Below are positions 10,548-18,083 of a stretch of DNA of 64,000 bases, piece by piece. The stretch spans positions 107,489 to 171,488 of the forward strand of contig NZ_KB898664.1 in NCBI RefSeq assembly GCF_000377765.1. The letters run 5' to 3'. The translations under genes were made by a program, and so were the position numbers. Source of the DNA: Gracilibacillus lacisalsi DSM 19029. Lineage in GTDB: Bacteria > Bacillota > Bacilli > Bacillales > Amphibacillaceae. The notes beneath the pieces are model-generated. The model saw only the letters and a program-made list of their open reading frames with translations. It did not search any database and was not told where the DNA came from. The number at the start of each line of letters is the position of its first letter. Position 1 is the first letter of the stretch.

Positions 10548-10699
10548 TGCCTGTCTAGCTCTGAACGCCCAAAAACTAGGCGACTTCACGATTCGCACTA
10601 ACGATAAGTCATCATCGGTTCGTAAAACCACCGTGATTCCTTTATCTCAGTTGATTTTGAAGTCGCTACGTTTCTAAACAGGCGCTCTGCGCTTTTCTT
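10548..10699. repeat. Imperfect inverted-repeat element
   Basis: The element starts TGCCTGTCTAGCTCTGAACG and ends AACAGGCGCTCTGCGCTTTT. GCCTGT/ACAGGC and GCGACTTC/GAAGTCGC (10580-10587, 10659-10666) are nested inverted pairs. It resembles the dispersed TGTCTAGCTCCAGCGCC-type repeats known from many Bacillaceae genomes. No gene is visible in it. Confidence 0.6.
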
Positions 10700-10790
10700 A
10701 TAATATAGGGAAGTATATAATCCGCTGTACTAAATGCATTTGTAAGCAGAGTAGCCATTTTGAAATAGCTTGTACAAGAAACCATCGCTG

Positions 10791-10909
10791 CGGCTGTCCA
10801 CTTCCACTCCTGTGGGAATTGTTTGATCTGAAGATCCACTTTTTCAAGCGGTTTGGCTCGACAAAAGGTAGCTGAAGGACAAACCCACAGAAAGGGAAGT
10901 GGGCAGCAG
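10791..10909 (+). repeat. Palindromic repeat R1, copy B
   Basis: This is a diverged copy of the element at 7564-7680. It shares GTGGGAATTGTTTG, CTGAAGATCCACTTTTTC, AGCTGAAGGACAAACCC and AAGTGGGCAGC. The flank on the left (GGGAAGTATATAATC) and on the right (GCTCAGTTTTTCTT at 10989) also match composite A. No gene is supported in 10411-10990. Confidence 0.75.
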
Positions 10910-10990
10910 GAGTGGTGAACAAGCAGTTGATAGTATTCATAATATCTAGTAGAGGAAGCGTAAATCTTGAGCATTTAGTGATAATATTGC

Positions 10991-11305
10991 TCAGTTTTTC
11001 TTGATTTCGTGTTTGCCTAATTTTGCCTGAGGAGGTTGAGTGTCTAATATCTGGCCTTCTATCCATATTTTCACAACATCACCTGTTTCAAGGTTTTCTA
11101 AATCTGTCATGTCCTCAACCGAAATTAAAATTTGATCATTGTAACCATCTTCAGTGATATTTCCCGACTTAATATTCATTTGTATTTGATTGTTATCTTC
11201 GAATGAAACAACAACCCCCATAAAATCTGGAGTATTTGAATAAGACTCTTCCTCCGAACAACCAACTGTAATGATGATTAAGACTATTAAGATCCATTTT
11301 TTCAT
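10991..11305 (-). CDS. DUF3221 (YobA-like) lipoprotein
   Basis: The 104-residue protein starts with a lipoprotein-type signal (MKKWILIVLIIITVGCSEE), so the mature form should be anchored through Cys16 at the outer face of the membrane. The mature part is a small beta domain ending in GDVVKIWIEGQILDTQPPQA, which fits the DUF3221 pattern of OB-like lipoproteins. The gene is convergent with ilvD, and its stop codon lies in the right edge of a repeat element. A Fur-like box lies upstream. Function unknown. Confidence 0.75.
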   Translation of the reverse strand: MKKWILIVLIIITVGCSEEESYSNTPDFMGVVVSFEDNNQIQMNIKSGNITEDGYNDQILISVEDMTDLENLETGDVVKIWIEGQILDTQPPQAKLGKHEIKKN

Positions 11306-11315
11306 TTTTAAACCC

Positions 11316-11330
11316 CGATAATCATTATTT
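11316..11330. promoter_or_regulatory. Weak Fur-like box before the lipoprotein gene
   Basis: CGATAATCATTATTT keeps 11 of 14 defined bases of the 7-1-7 Fur consensus. It lies 10 bp upstream of the lipoprotein start codon, on top of the ribosome-site region. Confidence 0.35.
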
Positions 11331-11474
11331 GTTAGTTAGTATAACATGTCTCAAAACTGAAGGAAAAATAACCGTCAGCAGTAGGTTTTAAATAAAATGA
11401 AAAAAAGTATTGTTTCACCTCTTTATACTACATAGCAGTTCAAGAAAATAAACAAGCTGAATGATATTGATCAA

Positions 11475-11503
11475 GCATATTTCTCTCGTTACCTACATAT
11501 AGT
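11475..11503 (+). promoter_or_regulatory. Sigma-E type promoter of spoVID
   Basis: GCATATT and CATATAGT are separated by 14 bases, which matches the sigma-E pattern (KMATATT, CATACANT, 13-15 spacing). It lies 50 bp before spoVID, a sigma-E gene in B. subtilis. Confidence 0.7.
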
Positions 11504-11554
11504 TTATTGAGATGCTAGTACGCCTTAGCTAAGCAAAGGAAAGGGGGAAGTGCT

Positions 11555-12511
11555 TTGCAAGAAGCCTTTACATTTAATATTCATGAAGCAATAGCTTTTG
11601 ATAAGGATCAGCAAATCCAGGAAATGTTAGGCATTGGATTAGAGCCAGTAATTTCAATGGAGGAAATAGGTAACACACTTTCTATTAGAGGAGTAATGGA
11701 ACTGAAAGGAGAGTATATTAGAAACGATGCTCCTGTCGAAAGTGAAGTTCGCCAAACAGACGCAACCTTTGTAGAACGAGTAGAATCTTTGTCTGATGAA
11801 GTAAATGAATTTTTTCATAAATTCCTTATTGATGTATCGATTCCTATGGAGAGAATCCCTTCATTAGATGATGTCTCAATTGAAGTAGATCATTTTGATT
11901 ATACATTAGAATCTGCTAATGAAATGGCGATCGAAGCAACCCTTGCTATTCAAGGTATTGAAGAACCGCAAGTTGAAGCAGAAATTCAAGAAGAAGAGAC
12001 TCTGCCATCTTTTGAAGAAAATCGTATGGATCATGAAGAACTAGAAGAAGAGGAAGAAGATACATTCCATGTAGAAGTAGAAGCAGAATTAGATAATGAA
12101 CCAGAAGAGGAAAAAGTGGTAGATATCAGCAGTGTCCGAAATGATTCTGAAACAGTTGAAGATGAAGATAGTATAGATGAACAGGAAGAGGACTTAGTAA
12201 GAGAGCCTGAAGATGATTTCGTATTAGAAAATGATGAGGAAGAAGAGGAAAATGCAGAAGACAAACTGCATGTCCAAGCAAGGGAAGAGCGGACAAATGA
12301 CACATCCTATTTATTAAATATTTTTGCTGGTGAAGAAAGTGCTAGCTATACTCGATTAAAATTATATATCGTGCAACCTGATGATCAGATGCAAACTATC
12401 GCTGAGCGTTATCAAGTTTCTCCTAGACAAATTATGAGAACGAACCGTCTAGAGGAAGAGGATATAACGGCAGGTCAATTAATTTATATTCCTATAACCT
12501 CAGAAGATTAA
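11555..12511 (+). CDS. spoVID: Spore coat morphogenetic protein SpoVID
   Basis: SpoVID drives encasement of the forespore by the coat. The N-terminal 130 residues form the conserved beta-rich SpoVID domain. A very acidic low-complexity linker (about 135-245) follows, and a C-terminal LysM domain (about 268-314, YIVQPDDQMQTIAERY). The 318-residue length is shorter than the B. subtilis protein, mainly in the acidic linker. The TTG start follows AAAGGGGGAAG. In relatives SpoVID interacts with SafA, which is also encoded in this window. Confidence 0.9.
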   Translation: MQEAFTFNIHEAIAFDKDQQIQEMLGIGLEPVISMEEIGNTLSIRGVMELKGEYIRNDAPVESEVRQTDATFVERVESLSDEVNEFFHKFLIDVSIPMERIPSLDDVSIEVDHFDYTLESANEMAIEATLAIQGIEEPQVEAEIQEEETLPSFEENRMDHEELEEEEEDTFHVEVEAELDNEPEEEKVVDISSVRNDSETVEDEDSIDEQEEDLVREPEDDFVLENDEEEEENAEDKLHVQAREERTNDTSYLLNIFAGEESASYTRLKLYIVQPDDQMQTIAERYQVSPRQIMRTNRLEEEDITAGQLIYIPITSED

Positions 12512-12516
12512 AGATT

Positions 12517-12547
12517 TAATCCCTTGGTGCCAGTCAAGGGATTTTTT
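12517..12547 (+). terminator. Terminator of spoVID
   Basis: AATCCCTTG and CAAGGGATT flank a short loop and are followed by TTTTT. Confidence 0.85.
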
Positions 12548-12643
12548 GTTTACGTGTATACAAAGAGTATCGACTTAGTGAATGCTGAAATTGTTACATT
12601 TTGATAGTGTTGTGTTTTTTTACTTTTGAAAGGAGGAAGACAA

Positions 12644-13660
12644 ATGGAGTGGTCACAAATAATCGAAGCATATCAATTACAACCGGAGGAAATTGAACAA
12701 GTGACAGAAAGAGTGTTTAAAATAAAGGCAAACTCACAACAGTATGCTTTAAAAAAGTCAAGGTTATATCCAGATGATTTAGGGAGATGGCAAGCGATTC
12801 AACAATATATACAACAAAAACAGATATTAGGATTTGTCCCGATTTATTATGCCAAAAATAATCAACCATTTGTAAGAGATCAAGATCAAATTTATTATCT
12901 GATGCCATGGGTAGAACAGGATTATACGGATCAGCCTATCGATGAATATGCATCTGTTATTCATGCCATAGGACGTCTACATGCTGCAACGATGGATTAT
13001 CATCAGATTGCACCATTGAAACAAAATAAAGATGGTATGGACCAGCAATTTCAGCAAGAATTATCCAGCTATCGGGACCAAATGTTAAAGTACGTTCGCT
13101 ATTTTGAAGCAAAGCGTTTTATGTCCCCTTATGAGTTGCAAATTTGCATGTATTATCGTGATATAGAACAAACATTTAATCAACTAGAAAGATGGCAAGA
13201 AATTTATTTAGATGTAATGGAAGAAACAAATGAGATGAAATATACCTTATGTCATGGAAATATCCGACCTTCTCACTATGTGATCACACAAGCAAACACA
13301 TATTTTTTGAACTGGGAAGATGCATTGATGACATCTCCAACTTATGATTTAGCAAATTATTATCAATATTTATTTCAATTTCATGACTGTGATATGGGGA
13401 AAGTGACAGATTCATTTTCTATCTATTGTCGTTATATTGATTTATCGGACTATGAAAAATCTTTATTAGCTTTACAATTACTGTCTCCAGTAAATTGGTT
13501 TCATGAAGTATTTACCAGTGTGCAATCATCGAGAAATAAAAATAATGTAAATTGCTCCATCAAAATTGAGCAGGAATATCGTAAGTTATTATTTGGGTTA
13601 CAGTTACAAGATTTTATTTATAAAACATTAAAGTCAGAGCAATTTGAAGAAACGTATTAG
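12644..13660 (+). CDS. ysxE: Spore coat protein YsxE (CotS-type kinase fold)
   Basis: The 338-residue protein has an aminoglycoside-phosphotransferase-like fold. The LCHGNIRPSHYVI segment near residue 208 is a variant of the HGDxxxxN catalytic loop, and NWEDALMTSPTYDLANYY stands where the metal-binding DxD region would be. The CotS/YsxE/YutH family are spore-associated proteins of this fold. The ATG at 12644 follows AAAGGAGG; an in-frame TTG at 12626 lacks a site. It follows spoVID as in B. subtilis. Confidence 0.88.
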   Translation: MEWSQIIEAYQLQPEEIEQVTERVFKIKANSQQYALKKSRLYPDDLGRWQAIQQYIQQKQILGFVPIYYAKNNQPFVRDQDQIYYLMPWVEQDYTDQPIDEYASVIHAIGRLHAATMDYHQIAPLKQNKDGMDQQFQQELSSYRDQMLKYVRYFEAKRFMSPYELQICMYYRDIEQTFNQLERWQEIYLDVMEETNEMKYTLCHGNIRPSHYVITQANTYFLNWEDALMTSPTYDLANYYQYLFQFHDCDMGKVTDSFSIYCRYIDLSDYEKSLLALQLLSPVNWFHEVFTSVQSSRNKNNVNCSIKIEQEYRKLLFGLQLQDFIYKTLKSEQFEETY

Positions 13661-13664
13661 AGCA

Positions 13665-13853
13665 TTATATCCATTCTAATTGAAAAGCGATAAGAATACC
13701 AATTAGAATTCCTAACAATAAAACGTCAAAAGTTGTTGGTATAAATATTGTACGTATCCCCTGAAAGATCACGATTGGAAGTGTACATCGTTCACAAATT
13801 AATATCCATTCTCGAGCCCAAGGTGGTAAACGGTAACGATAATAACGAGACAA
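13665..13853 (-). CDS. Small membrane protein, convergent with ysxE
   Basis: The 62-residue product has a basic Arg/Tyr-rich N-terminus (SRYYRYRLPPWAREW), a Cys-x-x-Cys pair near residue 20, and a hydrophobic C-terminal segment from about 44 to 60 ending FQLEWI. TTG follows TGAGGTGATACT, a good ribosome site. The amphipathic layout and the site support a real gene. I do not recognise the family. It ends four bases after the ysxE stop, on the other strand. Confidence 0.6.
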   Translation of the reverse strand: MSRYYRYRLPPWAREWILICERCTLPIVIFQGIRTIFIPTTFDVLLLGILIGILIAFQLEWI

Positions 13854-14077
13854 AGTATCACCTCATTCACGATATAATAATTCATTATATTGTAGCTTAT
13901 GCATTAAAATTGGAATTGTACCCAAAATGAAAGTTTTAATTAAATTCCTTTTAATGGAACACGTAATAAAATTTTTGCAAAATATACCCAAATAATTATA
14001 TAGTTCAATTTTCTCAAAAATCTATAGATGTGCAGGAATATGATCGATGTATATCGAATATATACTAGATAATAGGT

Positions 14078-14260
14078 ACTATGGATTCGTCAAAATCTAT
14101 TGTTGTTTTATAGGGGGTGTATGGAGCGGTAGTTTTCTTTTGGAATGATATAAGTTTAACCTAATCGACGAATAAAAAAATAAGGGGCTACTGTTATAGT
14201 AACATTTAAGCAAGTGAAATGAATATAAGGGCTTGCATGATACTCTAACTATGGATTCGT
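14078..14260. repeat. 13-bp direct repeat pair upstream of the riboswitch
   Basis: ACTATGGATTCGT occurs exactly at 14078-14090 and at 14248-14260. Between 13861 and 14290 I see no convincing gene. A tiny open frame from GTG 14117 (15 codons) is not supported. Confidence 0.6.
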
Positions 14261-14290
14261 ACGTTGTATATTCGATAGATAAAATCAGAA

Positions 14291-14371
14291 AAAGGCAAAC
14301 CTATTGAGAGATAGGGACGCAAAGTTACAGGTCCGTTTAATACATATGTATTCGGATGGCTGAGCTGCCTG
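14291..14371 (+). ncRNA. Cyclic di-GMP-I (GEMM-I) riboswitch aptamer
   Basis: The hallmark strings GGCAAACC and GGGACGCAAAG are present. Between them lies a hairpin CTATT-GAGA-GATAG with a GNRA loop. A second arm follows with TCCG..CGGA and AATACA/TGTATT, then TGGCTGAGC and a closing strand TGCCT that pairs with AGGCA at 14293-14297. This matches the c-di-GMP class I aptamer in order and spacing. It sits immediately in front of the SinI-like gene. Rfam scoring could not be done here. Confidence 0.92.
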
Positions 14372-14393
14372 AAATACAGTAGTGTATTTTAGG
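14368..14393 (+). promoter_or_regulatory. Candidate expression platform hairpin over the Shine-Dalgarno
   Basis: CCTGAAATACA (14368-14378) can pair with TGTATTTTAGG (14383-14393) around GTAG, giving 11 pairs with one G-U. Its first three bases belong to the closing strand of the aptamer, and its last three are the start of AGGAGGGG. The two helices exclude one another. Confidence 0.65.
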
Positions 14394-14407
14394 AGGGGAA
14401 TACGTTT

Positions 14408-14542
14408 ATGCCAACAAAAGTAAACGTGGATTATGAATGGATTTACTTGATAGCAAAAGCGAAAGCGGAAGGTTACACAGTAGAAGAAGTTCGAGAATTC
14501 CTAAAACAGAATAACTGCAAGTCCAACGTGCAACCAAACTAA
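14408..14542 (+). CDS. SinI-like anti-repressor peptide
   Basis: The 44-residue peptide has one SinI-type domain: VDYEWIYLIAKAKAEGYT then VEEVREFLKQN. It follows the pattern of B. subtilis SinI (Asp/Glu-Trp, then two helices). SinI binds the repressor SinR through this segment and relieves repression of biofilm matrix genes. The peptide lacks the DNA-binding helix-turn-helix of SinR. No sinR is in the window, so the partner is unknown. AGGAGGGG lies nine bases before the ATG. A c-di-GMP riboswitch precedes it and a terminator follows, so it forms a single-gene unit. Confidence 0.85.
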   Translation: MPTKVNVDYEWIYLIAKAKAEGYTVEEVREFLKQNNCKSNVQPN

Positions 14543-14545
14543 TAA

Positions 14546-14572
14546 TAAAACCCTACAAAATAGGGTTTTTTA
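14546..14572 (+). terminator. Terminator of the SinI-like gene
   Basis: AAAACCCTA and TAGGGTTTT flank CAAAA and are followed by more T. Confidence 0.85.
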
Positions 14573-14761
14573 TTTTTGAGAAAGTATATAACCATAGGTA
14601 GCACAACTTTTTTAGAGATTTTTTATGGGATTACATTACATAGTGTTTTCAATAGTTCGTGGTTTGTAGCAACAAAATAATGTACATAAATATTGCATTT
14701 TAATTTGGAAAAAATATTAGTTTTTAGATAGGGCTGGTTTATTAGACTGAAAATGACAATT

Positions 14762-14789
14762 TTGATATACTGACAGCGATCGATATGAT
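14762..14789 (+). promoter_or_regulatory. Possible sigma-A promoter of yumB
   Basis: TTGATA and TATGAT are separated by 16 bases about 70 bp before the start codon. The remainder of 14573-14860 shows nothing else I can name. Confidence 0.45.
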
Positions 14790-14860
14790 ACATACAAATC
14801 GTTAAAAGGTGAAAACTATCGTAATTAATAATGGCTCTAAAACAAGAAGGGAAGGATTCG

Positions 14861-16081
14861 ATGATAGGAAACAGACCTAAAATAGTTGTACTTGGAGCAG
14901 GCTATGCAGGAATGATGACAACCAAACGTTTAACACAACAATTTGCACCAGAAGAAGCAGATATTACATTAGTCAACAAACACAATTATCATTACCAAAC
15001 AACATGGTTGCATGAAGTAGCTGCAGGAACAATTGATGTCAATCGCTCTCGAATTATGATTTCCGATGTCATTAATACTCGCCACGTGAATTTTATACAT
15101 GATACAGTGGTGAAAATTAACAAAGAAGCCAAAACAGTTCAACTAGAAAAGGGCGAAATTAATTATGATTATTTAGTAATTGGATTAGGTTTTGAAAAAG
15201 CCGCATTTGGTATTCCAGGTATGGAAGAGCATGCTTTTTCGATTCAGACTGTCGACACGAGTCGTATGATTAGAGATCATATTGAATATCAGTTTGCTCG
15301 TTATCGTAATCAAAAAAATCCTGATCCAAGTATGCTAACGATCGTTGTAGGTGGTGCTGGTTTCACCGGTATCGAATTTTTAGGTGAGTTAGCAGAACGA
15401 ATTCCGCTATTATGCAAGAAATATGATGTCCCGCGTCAAGACGTAAGAATCATTGATATTGAAGCAATGCCAACCATTTTACCAAACTTTGATGAAGAAT
15501 TATTAACTTACGCGAAAGAATCCTTGGAAAACCGTGGTATCGAATTCAAGCTTGGTACCAAGATTAAAGAGGTGAAAGAAGACTCCGTCGTTGTTGGCGA
15601 AGATGAAAAAGAAGAAGAAATTAAAGCAAATACCATAGTTTGGACTGGTGGCGTACAAGCTAATCGAATTGTAGGAGAATCAGGTTTTGAACTAACGAAA
15701 GGTAAAGTCAATGTAGATGCCACATTACGTGCTCCAGGACATGATGAAGTCTTTATTTTAGGTGATTGTGCCTGGGTGATGAATAACGAAACAGGAAAAC
15801 CATACCCGCCTACAGCCCAAATTGCCATACAGGAAGCAGATGTTTGCGCGCATAATATTAAAACGATAATTTATGGTGGTACATTACAAGAATTCCAATT
15901 TGATGATAAAGGAACAGTAGCATCTTTAGGTGGAAGTGATGCGATGGGAACGGTATTTGATGGCAATAAATTATATGGTATGCAGGCAAAAGTGATGAAA
16001 AATGTGATTGATGACCGCTACTTGTTCTTACTAGGTGGGCCAATGCTCGTACTAAAAAAGGGTAAATTCCGTCCGTTTTAA
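14861..16081 (+). CDS. yumB: Type II NADH dehydrogenase (YumB-like)
   Basis: This FAD-containing, non-pumping NADH:quinone oxidoreductase works at the inner membrane face. The 406-residue protein has the FAD motif VVLGAGYAGMM at the start, the second dinucleotide motif VVGGAGFTGIEFLGEL near residue 165, and the FAD-binding ILGDCAWV near residue 300. The C-terminal LGGPMLVLKKGKF is the membrane-facing end. HYQTTWLHEVAAGT matches the YumB branch in place of YjlD. An ATG at 14831 is in frame but has no ribosome site; GAAGGGAAGGA fits 14861. Confidence 0.9.
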   Translation: MIGNRPKIVVLGAGYAGMMTTKRLTQQFAPEEADITLVNKHNYHYQTTWLHEVAAGTIDVNRSRIMISDVINTRHVNFIHDTVVKINKEAKTVQLEKGEINYDYLVIGLGFEKAAFGIPGMEEHAFSIQTVDTSRMIRDHIEYQFARYRNQKNPDPSMLTIVVGGAGFTGIEFLGELAERIPLLCKKYDVPRQDVRIIDIEAMPTILPNFDEELLTYAKESLENRGIEFKLGTKIKEVKEDSVVVGEDEKEEEIKANTIVWTGGVQANRIVGESGFELTKGKVNVDATLRAPGHDEVFILGDCAWVMNNETGKPYPPTAQIAIQEADVCAHNIKTIIYGGTLQEFQFDDKGTVASLGGSDAMGTVFDGNKLYGMQAKVMKNVIDDRYLFLLGGPMLVLKKGKFRPF

Positions 16082-16108
16082 CAGAACTATAAAAGAGGAG
16101 GAAGTCAT

Positions 16109-16207
16109 ATGAAAAATACATTATTTTACACATTGTTAACGGTAGTTGCGACCATTGCATATGTATTTGTTTCTAGGAAAATGGAAGATAAGCGGGATTT
16201 TCGCTAA
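16109..16207 (+). CDS. 32-residue single-helix membrane peptide
   Basis: The peptide MKNTLFYTLLTVVATIAYVF continues VSRKMEDKRDFR, giving one hydrophobic helix (about 4-22) and a charged cytoplasmic tail. AGAGGAGGAAGTC is a very strong ribosome site seven bases before the ATG. It lies 27 bp after yumB and 73 bp before fetA. The strong site and the helix support translation. No family is recognised; it could be a small partner of the dehydrogenase. Confidence 0.6.
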   Translation: MKNTLFYTLLTVVATIAYVFVSRKMEDKRDFR

Positions 16208-16280
16208 TCATTGTGAGCAGATACAATCAGGTGTCTGCTCTATTTACATTACATAGACCTAGTACTTTGGAGGAGATGTC

Positions 16281-16919
16281 ATGTTTTCGATTAAACAATT
16301 GGTTTTTAAGGATATACTTACGGTCAATAAATTAGAAATTGAATCAGGTAAAATTTACTGCTTATTTGGAGAAAGTGGCAGTGGTAAATCTACCTTGTTA
16401 AAGATGTTTAACAGCATGCTTACTCCTGATCAGGGAACCATTACATATAAAGATCAATCGATCGCAAACTTAGACCCTGTTCAATTAAGAAGAGAAGTAG
16501 TAATGCTTGGACAGGACCCCGTAGTTTTTGATGGAACGGTTCGTGATAACCTCTTAATAGGACTGCAATTTGCGGATGAAGCAAATGTCGAAGATCAGGT
16601 GTTGATTGATTTATTAAAAGACTTACATTTAACAAAAGATTTGGATGAAGAAGCGGATAAACTATCTGGTGGTGAACAACAAAGGTTAGCATTTGGACGA
16701 GTGCTTTTGATGAATGCCGAAGTCTACTTGATGGACGAACCTACATCCGCTCTTGATGAGGAAACGGAAACCGCGATTATGGACTTATTTACAAAGAAAA
16801 TTCGTGATGAAGGTAAGACGGCAATCATGGTTACACATTCAAAAGAAGTCGCAGAAAAATATAGTGATGAAATTATCTATATGAACGACATAGTAACGAA
16901 AGAGGGTGCTCTTTCATGA
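16281..16919 (+). CDS. fetA: FetA-like ABC transporter ATP-binding protein
   Basis: The 212-residue ATPase has Walker A GESGSGKST near residue 33, the signature LSGGEQQRLAFGR near residue 130, Walker B VYLMDEPTSALD and a switch His (VTHSKEV). It forms an operon with the UPF0014 permease, overlapping by four bases. FetAB (YbbL/YbbM) in E. coli exports iron and protects against oxidative stress; B. subtilis YjkB/YjkA are the relatives. Iron export is inferred from the family. Confidence 0.85.
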   Translation: MFSIKQLVFKDILTVNKLEIESGKIYCLFGESGSGKSTLLKMFNSMLTPDQGTITYKDQSIANLDPVQLRREVVMLGQDPVVFDGTVRDNLLIGLQFADEANVEDQVLIDLLKDLHLTKDLDEEADKLSGGEQQRLAFGRVLLMNAEVYLMDEPTSALDEETETAIMDLFTKKIRDEGKTAIMVTHSKEVAEKYSDEIIYMNDIVTKEGALS

Positions 16920-17695
16920 ATGAAATGCTTGAAATTACAATATGGCAGCTCGTTACCGCTTATATTTTTATAGTCATCCTACTTGCGATCGTCCGCTGGC
17001 GTAAAATCCCGCGTGAGAAAGAGATCATTATTGCTACACTAAGAATGACGATTCAACTTATATTAGTTGGTTATGTACTCATGTTTATATTTGAAAATGA
17101 GAAAATGATTTACTCGATTATCGTCATTATTATCATGGAAACATTTGCTGTTTATAATATTTATAAACGTACGAAACAAACCTTAAGCAGAGAGTTAAAG
17201 AAAATTATTGCGGTTGCGATGGTATCTGGTACTTTATTTGCTTTTCTTTATTTTGATTTTATCGTTGTTCAGTTTTCACCATGGTATGATCCCCGTTATT
17301 TTATTCCGATTGCAGGTATGTTAATCGGGAACTCTATGACTGGTATTACACTGGGAGTTAGCTCTTTAGTGGAAGGATTCAGCTCACGGAAGAAAGAAGT
17401 GGAAGCTGCATTGATGTTAGGAGCGCCACCGAATAAAGCATCACAGGGTATTGTTAATCATGCTTTTGATTCAGCGATCTTACCGACGATCAACAGTATG
17501 GTGGGAATGGGGATTGTTTTTTTACCAGGAATGATGACCGGTGTTATTTTATCTGGGGCAGGTCCGATGGATGCGATCAAATATCAAATTGCCATTATGC
17601 TTGGTATCACGGGTAGTGTTTCATTGTCCGTAATTTTATTCTTATATTTTGGCTATAAGACGTTTTTTAATAAACATGCACAATTGACATTATAA
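16916..17695 (+). CDS. fetB: FetB-like (UPF0014) ABC transporter permease
   Basis: The 259-residue membrane protein has about seven helices and the family signature PIAGMLIGNSMTGITLG near residue 140. The cytoplasmic loop KKEVEAALMLGAPPNKAS couples to the ATPase, and LPGMMTGVILSGAGP follows near residue 205. ATGA overlap with fetA shows that the two are co-translated. It is the membrane half of the putative metal exporter. Confidence 0.87.
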   Translation: MNEMLEITIWQLVTAYIFIVILLAIVRWRKIPREKEIIIATLRMTIQLILVGYVLMFIFENEKMIYSIIVIIIMETFAVYNIYKRTKQTLSRELKKIIAVAMVSGTLFAFLYFDFIVVQFSPWYDPRYFIPIAGMLIGNSMTGITLGVSSLVEGFSSRKKEVEAALMLGAPPNKASQGIVNHAFDSAILPTINSMVGMGIVFLPGMMTGVILSGAGPMDAIKYQIAIMLGITGSVSLSVILFLYFGYKTFFNKHAQLTL

Positions 17696-17701
17696 TTAAA
17701 C

Positions 17702-17731
17702 TTGACTTCTTTGTTTCCTTTTGGATAAAAT
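17702..17731 (+). promoter_or_regulatory. Probable promoter of the valS leader
   Basis: TTGACT and TAAAAT are separated by 18 bases, ahead of the T-box. A second TATAAT at 17736 is an alternative -10. Confidence 0.5.
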
Positions 17732-17754
17732 AGCATATAATGAATCATAATTAT

Positions 17755-18010
17755 GACAGATGCGATGATGAGGAGGAGTACTTCACACTGTTCGCTAGAG
17801 AGGGAGACCCACAGGCTGAAAGGTTTTCTCGAAAAAAGGTGAAGGAAGGTAGTCTCTGATGCAGCTTTACTGAACATGAAAAGTAGGTAAAAGCCGGTGA
17901 AATCCGTTATCTTCTGCTAAGCGTATAAGTGATAGTACTTATAAACAAAGGTGGCACCGCGGAAACCCAATCCTTTTCGTCCTTTACACAAGGCCGGAAA
18001 GGATTTTTTT
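17755..18010 (+). ncRNA. T-box leader of valS
   Basis: The leader has the T-box sequence AGGTGGCACCGCGG at 17949-17962, followed by the terminator stem AATCCTTTTC...GAAAAGGATT-type (17969-18003) and a T run. Stem I carries a conserved apical GGCTGAAA-type loop. A GTC valine codon at 17852-17854 lies on its 3' side and is the likely specifier. Uncharged tRNA-Val would stabilise the antiterminator and permit valS transcription. The specifier was placed by eye. Confidence 0.92.
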
Positions 18011-18083
18011 ATGTCGCAGTGGAGTGGATCTGCAAGCATATAATACGAGATAAAGTGGATCCGAGGTGAATTTGGGATAAGCG

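Noticed and set aside
10666-11066. Two long overlapping open frames on the minus strand after ilvD
   Set aside because: They run through palindromic repeat R1 and the 3' end of the lipoprotein gene, have no ribosome site, and show repeat-derived composition.
12031-12303. Ser-rich open frame antisense to spoVID
   Set aside because: It is the complement of the Glu-rich acidic linker of SpoVID.
14117-14164. 15-codon open frame after TAGGGGG upstream of the riboswitch
   Set aside because: The ribosome site overlaps the start codon and the peptide has no recognisable features.
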